64,000 nucleotides of DNA, taken from positions 35,513-99,512 of the forward strand of contig CAYNVS010000010.1 of the NCBI GenBank assembly GCA_964400725.1. Reading direction: 5' to 3'. Below the pieces are notes generated by a model. That model was given only the letters and a program-made list of their open reading frames with translations, made no database searches and was not told the origin of the DNA. Of the stretch, positions 60,270 to 64,000 are shown one piece after another. The stretch's first letter is position 1; each line of letters starts with the position of its first letter. This DNA comes from CAYNVS01 sp964400725. GTDB taxonomy: Bacteria; Myxococcota_A; SURF-8; CAYNVS01. Both the position numbers and the translations under genes were made by a program.

Positions 60270-62069
60270 ATGGGTAAAAATAAAACGCCGTTCATAACCG
60301 TCGTCGCCGCATTTATAATAGCTTTTGCCGCGCTTGCTTTAGCTCCCGACGCAAAAGCCTTCAACATTACGGACGACGCGACGCTTAAGCTCGAATACCG
60401 CCTGCATTACGAGTGGCAGGGAGACTACGACTTCAAGGTCAAGGGGTTTGCGAACGACGACCTGCAATATCTTTTAAACGGCGTGCGGGCGCGGCTGGAT
60501 TGGGGCGACTGGGAAATATCGCTGCAATTCGACAGCCGGTACTTTCCCGAACATCTCAAGACGTACCTTGCGCAAGGCAACGAATACGTCGCGACGGTTA
60601 CTAAAAACGATTATTTCAACGCGGAAAAATTTTATATTTCGCGATCGGCGAAAGGTTTCGAGCTGCGGCTCGGCGACTTTTACGCGAGCCTCCAGCGCGG
60701 AGTCATTCTTTCCATGCGGAAAGAAGACGACTTCAACTTCGATCACAGCCTGCGGGGCGCGTCGGTTAAAATGGACGCGGACGGCGTTTTTTCTGCGAAT
60801 CTTTTTGCGGGGCTTACGAACATTCTCAACGTCGATATGGTTCAGTACCAGCGCCAAAGCGACCCGAACGATCTTATTTTCGGCGGTTCTCTAGGCTTTC
60901 GCCCTTTTGCGGAAAAACTCGCCTTTACGCTCGACTACGCGGGCGTAAACTACGGTATTCTATACTCGCCCCAAGACAAGCGCTTCCTCGCCAACGATTC
61001 CGCGCATTTGTACGGCGGCTCGATTTCCAGCGCGGGCGTTTTAAAATCGGTCAATCTTTATTTTTCAGCCGCCGGCATGACCAGAGACGAATTTGAGGCG
61101 GACCTCAAAACGAACTTTTTAAAGACGGTCTCGAAAAATCATGGCGGGCGCGCCCTTTACGGCTCGTTCATCTATTCGTTCTATCCGCTGGTTTTTTTCG
61201 TGGAGGGGAAAGATTACAAAGATTGGCGGCTCGTTCGCGAGCAGAATCCGCTTTCGCTTAACTACATGGACTATTCCGGCGGCGGGCCGGGAATAGCCAA
61301 GGCGGCGGCAGCGCCTTCAAGTCTGCTTTACTCGGACGACGTTTGGTACGTCTTCGCGCCTACGCTCCTGCCGAAAGACGAAGAAATACGAAACAATCAG
61401 GACGCGCGCGGTTTGCGGGCGAAAATTTCGCTCAAAATGTTCGAACAAGGGCCGCTGGTTTATGTTGACGTTATATATCTAAAGACGGCGGGGGTAAGCG
61501 GCGCTCCCGGCGACGACCTTAATTTTGAAGAAAAACATTTTTACGGCGGGCTGGAGCAGTCGCTTTGGGGAGCCCGGCTGACTCTGGATGGCGGCTACTG
61601 GGATGAATACCAGCAGGACGACCGGCTTAGCAAGCGTACGCGCGAGCTTAAAATAACGAGCTTCAAAGGCGCGCTGAGCTTTCCGCTGCCGTTAAAGTTC
61701 GCGGTTGATTTGGACGCTAAATACCGTAAAAGGCAGGAGGGGCAGGCTCCCGCGGCGGACGAATTCGACGGATCTATGACCGCTAAACTTCCGCCAATAC
61801 CGTTCTTCGGCGGGCCGATTAACGTAAAGGCGAGCTTCCTTTACAGCTTCGAGAAATACAAGACGAAAGAAACGGTAAACGGGGCGTCGAAAGATAAAAC
61901 GCTGCTGAACAATTATTTCGCGGGGTCGCTGGCGGCGCAGTTCGGACAGTACGCCGAGCTGTCGATTCTCGGCGGAGACTTGCGCGGAGGCTTTAAGTGT
62001 TTCGGCGGCTCGTGCCGTAATTACCCGGACTTTTCCGGCCTCCGGCTGGATTTGACGCTGAGGTATTGA
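60270..62069 (+). CDS. Outer-membrane beta-barrel protein (DUF6029-like)
   Basis: A 599-residue protein with a signal peptide (cleavage near DAKA, residue 30). The rest is made of alternating amphipathic strands with aromatic girdles (for example LEYRLHYEWQGDYDF, ELRLGDFYASL), and the chain ends in TLRY, the terminal aromatic signature recognised by the BAM complex. It resembles the DUF6029-type barrels that often sit beside TlpA-like lipoproteins. Function unknown; the neighbours suggest maturation or secretion of a redox-sensitive partner. The ribosome binding site is weak, in keeping with coupling to the preceding gene 12 nt upstream. Confidence 0.8.
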   Translation: MGKNKTPFITVVAAFIIAFAALALAPDAKAFNITDDATLKLEYRLHYEWQGDYDFKVKGFANDDLQYLLNGVRARLDWGDWEISLQFDSRYFPEHLKTYLAQGNEYVATVTKNDYFNAEKFYISRSAKGFELRLGDFYASLQRGVILSMRKEDDFNFDHSLRGASVKMDADGVFSANLFAGLTNILNVDMVQYQRQSDPNDLIFGGSLGFRPFAEKLAFTLDYAGVNYGILYSPQDKRFLANDSAHLYGGSISSAGVLKSVNLYFSAAGMTRDEFEADLKTNFLKTVSKNHGGRALYGSFIYSFYPLVFFVEGKDYKDWRLVREQNPLSLNYMDYSGGGPGIAKAAAAPSSLLYSDDVWYVFAPTLLPKDEEIRNNQDARGLRAKISLKMFEQGPLVYVDVIYLKTAGVSGAPGDDLNFEEKHFYGGLEQSLWGARLTLDGGYWDEYQQDDRLSKRTRELKITSFKGALSFPLPLKFAVDLDAKYRKRQEGQAPAADEFDGSMTAKLPPIPFFGGPINVKASFLYSFEKYKTKETVNGASKDKTLLNNYFAGSLAAQFGQYAELSILGGDLRGGFKCFGGSCRNYPDFSGLRLDLTLRY

Positions 62070-62094
62070 CTAAAGTGATAAATTTATTAATGGC

Positions 62095-62122
62095 GTGGGA
62101 GGGGGCGTTCGTCCCCCGACTG
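62095..62122 (+). repeat. REP element, left copy
   Basis: A 28-nt sequence that opens GTGGGAG and contains a small GC-rich hairpin (GGGGG and CCCCC around CGTTCGT). Its exact inverted copy lies at 62603-62630. The GTGG foot plus hairpin is the layout of the REP sequences used by REP-associated tyrosine transposases. Confidence 0.85.
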
Positions 62123-62137
62123 AAGAAAGTTAAATAA

Positions 62138-62599
62138 TTGCTTTTAAAAGGTTACAAGGAGTTGAGAAAGGGACGCGTCTCCGTCGCGGGGGCGTCATAC
62201 TTTATTACAATCAACGCGCATGAGCGAAAGCCGATATTTGTGCATAAAACTGCGGCGACGCTTATTTCTAATTCGCTTTTTCTGCTTGAGAATGAAGGTA
62301 TTATTTCCATTCACGCGTATGTTGTAATGCCCGAACATCTTCATGTAATTTTCAAAATTACCGAGCGAATAGAGCTAGGAAAGATTCTCAGAATGTTTAA
62401 AAGTTTTACGGGAAAGGAGTTGTCGAAAATTATAGGCGGCGTTCCTGTATGGCAGGATGGTTTTTATGATCATTGCATTAAGGACGAAGAAGATTTTCGA
62501 AATTGCCTAGATTACGTAATAAATAATCCGGTTAAGAGAAACTTGGTTAAGTATGCGCAGGATTATGAATTTCTTTTTGTTAAAAATCAGAACGCTTAA
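62138..62599 (+). CDS. REP-associated tyrosine transposase (RayT, Y1/HUH family)
   Basis: A 153-residue single-strand HUH transposase of the IS200-like family that is domesticated to move or maintain REP sequences. The HUH motif is HLH (67-69) in MPEHLHVIF, FYDH (109-112) is conserved, and the nucleophile is probably Tyr126 in LDYVINNPV. The start codon is not certain: TTG at 62138 or TTG at 62162; neither has a clean ribosome binding site. It sits exactly between two inverted REP copies (62095-62122 and 62603-62630), forming a REP-iREP pair. Confidence 0.9.
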   Translation: MLLKGYKELRKGRVSVAGASYFITINAHERKPIFVHKTAATLISNSLFLLENEGIISIHAYVVMPEHLHVIFKITERIELGKILRMFKSFTGKELSKIIGGVPVWQDGFYDHCIKDEEDFRNCLDYVINNPVKRNLVKYAQDYEFLFVKNQNA

Positions 62600-62602
62600 C
62601 GA

Positions 62603-62630
62603 CAGTCGGGGGACGAACGCCCCCTCCCAC
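62603..62630 (-). repeat. REP element, right inverted copy
   Basis: A perfect 28-of-28 reverse complement of the copy at 62095-62122; similarity stops at both borders of the 28 nt. Confidence 0.85.
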
Positions 62631-62657
62631 GGCTGTAATTATCATTATATCCGCTCA

Positions 62658-63578
62658 GTGATTATAATTGCGCCGCTGATTATTTTATTTGTTCCATGCT
62701 GTAAAAAAAGCGGCGACGCATCCGAGCGCGCCGAGAAGAAGAATGCGACGGCGTCCTCGTTTACAGTCAAAGACGATCTTTCGCGCGAGGTTGAAATTAA
62801 AAACTTTCCGCCCAAACGAATCGTATCGCTTTCTCCTGAAACTACCGAGATGATTTACTTTCTTGGCGCGGAAGACCGGCTCGTCGCGGTTTCCAAGCAG
62901 TGCAACTACCCGCCGGAAGCTCTCGTAAAACCCAAAATTGGCGGCTACTCCGATTTTTCTCCCGAAGCGGTCGCCGCGTTCGCGCCCGATTTGATAATAG
63001 CGAGCTTTCGCGGCAGCCCTAAAGGCGCGGTCGAACTGCTCGCTCGTTCCGGTCTGGCCGTTTACGCAGTCGCGGTAACGCGGCTGTCGGATATGACGAC
63101 GGCGTACAAGCGGCTGGCCGCGGCTCTTTACGCGCAAGGGTCGCCGGAACTCGCCGAAATGTCGCTAAAAATCGACGCGGCCGCGGATGCGACGCTAAAG
63201 GCCGCAAAAGAATTCGGAGAATCGGCCGACGCGTCAAAGGGGCGCAAGACTCTCGTTACGCTTCAAAGCTCGCCGTTGTTCGTAGTCGGGGGCGAGAATC
63301 TTCTCGACGATTTTTTTAAATTGCTGAAATTTGAAAACGCCGCGAAATCTCAAAAAGGGTACCCGCTGTACTCGGCGGAAAAAGCCGTTTCCGACAAGCC
63401 GGATTACGTATTTTACATTTCGTTCGCGGGGGACGAAAATAAAGGAATCGAGGCTCTCGCGCTGTCGCGCCTGCCGTGGCTAAAAAAGCCGCTTATTTGT
63501 CCGCTCTCAAGCGACGAGGCGAGCCGCGCGACCTTTAGAATGATAAAAATCATCGACGACGCGAAGGCGTGCAAATGA
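62658..63578 (+). CDS. Substrate-binding lipoprotein of a B12/iron-type ABC transporter (BtuF-like)
   Basis: A periplasmic-binding-protein class III (Peripla_BP_2) protein: SPETTEMIYFLGAEDRLVAVSK followed by a long helix and AFAPDLIIAS, then a second lobe with KPDYVFYISF. In this family it captures cobalamin, haem or iron chelates for an ABC importer. The N-terminus is uncertain. GTG at 62658 gives a short signal peptide with lipobox LFVPCC (306 residues). The frame is open further upstream, but those codons cross the REP copy and the transposase gene. The REP-transposase unit thus abuts, and may have replaced, the original 5' end. It overlaps the next start by four bases (ATGA). No permease or ATPase gene is in the window. 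Confidence 0.8.
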   Translation: MIIIAPLIILFVPCCKKSGDASERAEKKNATASSFTVKDDLSREVEIKNFPPKRIVSLSPETTEMIYFLGAEDRLVAVSKQCNYPPEALVKPKIGGYSDFSPEAVAAFAPDLIIASFRGSPKGAVELLARSGLAVYAVAVTRLSDMTTAYKRLAAALYAQGSPELAEMSLKIDAAADATLKAAKEFGESADASKGRKTLVTLQSSPLFVVGGENLLDDFFKLLKFENAAKSQKGYPLYSAEKAVSDKPDYVFYISFAGDENKGIEALALSRLPWLKKPLICPLSSDEASRATFRMIKIIDDAKACK

Positions 63579-64000
63579 AAGAAGCCAGACGAATGAAGCG
63601 GGCTGCGGCTTTATCGGTCGTAAAAAAGCTTGCGGATTCGGGGTTCGAGGCTTACTTTGCAGGCGGCTGCGTGCGCGACGAGCTTTTAGGCGCGCCGGCC
63701 AGCGATTTCGACGTGGCGACGAGCGCTACTCCCGACGAAGTGGCGAAGGCGTTCGATAAAACGGTTCCCATCGGCGAACGGTTCGGCGTGGCCTTGGTTA
63801 TTTTGGACGGCTTCCAGATAGAAGTCGCGACGTTCCGAGGCGAGTCGGGCTATTCCGACGGAAGGCGGCCCGACAACGTTTACTACTCGACGGCCAGGGA
63901 AGACGTGTTGCGCCGAGATTTTACGATTAACGGAATGCTGATGAACCCGCTGACCGGCGAGATATTCGACTATTTCGGCGGCCTTGCCGATCTTGATCGG
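63575..64000 (+). CDS. CCA tRNA nucleotidyltransferase/poly(A) polymerase, partial
   Basis: The first 142 codons of a class II tRNA nucleotidyltransferase or poly(A) polymerase head domain: AYFAGGCVRDELLG, then DFDVATSATP with the two catalytic aspartates, and RRDFTINGM. It adds CCA to tRNA 3' ends or poly(A) to RNA; the part that would separate cca from pcnB lies outside the window. It starts at 63575 inside the stop codon of the binding-protein gene (ATGA), or at the next ATG (63593), and runs out of the window. Confidence 0.92.
   Translation, partial: MKEARRMKRAAALSVVKKLADSGFEAYFAGGCVRDELLGAPASDFDVATSATPDEVAKAFDKTVPIGERFGVALVILDGFQIEVATFRGESGYSDGRRPDNVYYSTAREDVLRRDFTINGMLMNPLTGEIFDYFGGLADLDR

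Noticed and set aside
62095..62630. CRISPR-like or IS200 transposon reading of the inverted repeats
   Set aside because: There are only two inverted copies with a transposase between them; RayT-REP fits better than an array or a free insertion sequence.

Overview
The window looks like chromosomal DNA from an uncultivated, Gram-negative, myxobacterium-like lineage (Myxococcota or a related former 'Deltaproteobacteria' group). The evidence is an MglB-MglA polarity pair, several large lipoproteins with Dickkopf-like cysteine repeats (the C-x-SDADC type) and Asp/Glu-rich linkers, a MYXO-CTERM-like tail on a secreted metalloprotease, a CPBP-family glutamic intramembrane protease, and a C-terminal outer-membrane-barrel signature. 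The lineage is inferred from gene content alone. Housekeeping genes (mreB, rpsB, tsf, nadD-like, mtaB, a cca/pcnB-type nucleotidyltransferase) are mixed with long exported proteins. I saw no phage, conjugative element, rRNA, tRNA or CRISPR array.

Layout. 1-4846: partial lipoprotein (minus strand), NhaD-type antiporter, small lipoprotein, mreB, CPBP protease with an apparently leaderless message. 5021-14046: giant Cys-repeat lipoprotein, SulP-STAS-cyclic-nucleotide-binding fusion, HExxH metalloprotease, alpha/beta hydrolase, AhpD-like protein. 14165-17443 (minus): beta-propeller lipoprotein. 17951-21834: a tight four-gene operon behind a strong sigma70-like promoter, holding both halves of a split transketolase, a RuBisCO-like protein and a 3-ketodihydrosphingosine-reductase-like SDR. 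21923-29474: hydrolase, lipoprotein, mtaB, nadD-like, acetyl-CoA hydrolase/transferase-GNAT fusion, SEC-C protein. 29557-36994 (all minus): mglBA, a MoxR-DUF58-VWA operon, rpsB-tsf. 37456-41810: a four-gene operon of unknown function that starts with a TolB/CsgG-like exported protein.

41947-42074 holds what may be the most unexpected element: a good sigma54 (-24/-12) match placed exactly so that transcription would start at the 5' arm of an 11-bp closing helix. The structured segment is about 100 nt and ends in a U-rich terminator, with no gene downstream on that strand. I call it a candidate sigma54-dependent small RNA.

42145-58350 (minus) is a surface-protein locus: a 3593-residue secreted protein with Gly-rich and Cys-rich parts and a degenerate formylglycine-generating-enzyme-like C-terminus, a lipoprotein with eight tandem beta-sandwich-like modules, a Cys-rich lipoprotein, and a decayed paralogous fragment. 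58843-62069 holds two thioredoxin-fold lipoproteins and an outer-membrane beta-barrel. 62095-62630 is a REP-associated tyrosine transposase between two perfect inverted REP copies; it sits directly against the 5' end of a B12/iron-type binding-protein gene. The window ends inside a tRNA nucleotidyltransferase/poly(A) polymerase gene.

Many promoters, terminators and palindromes were read by eye; their confidences reflect that. Family assignments come from motif recognition and remembered family sequences, not from database searches.
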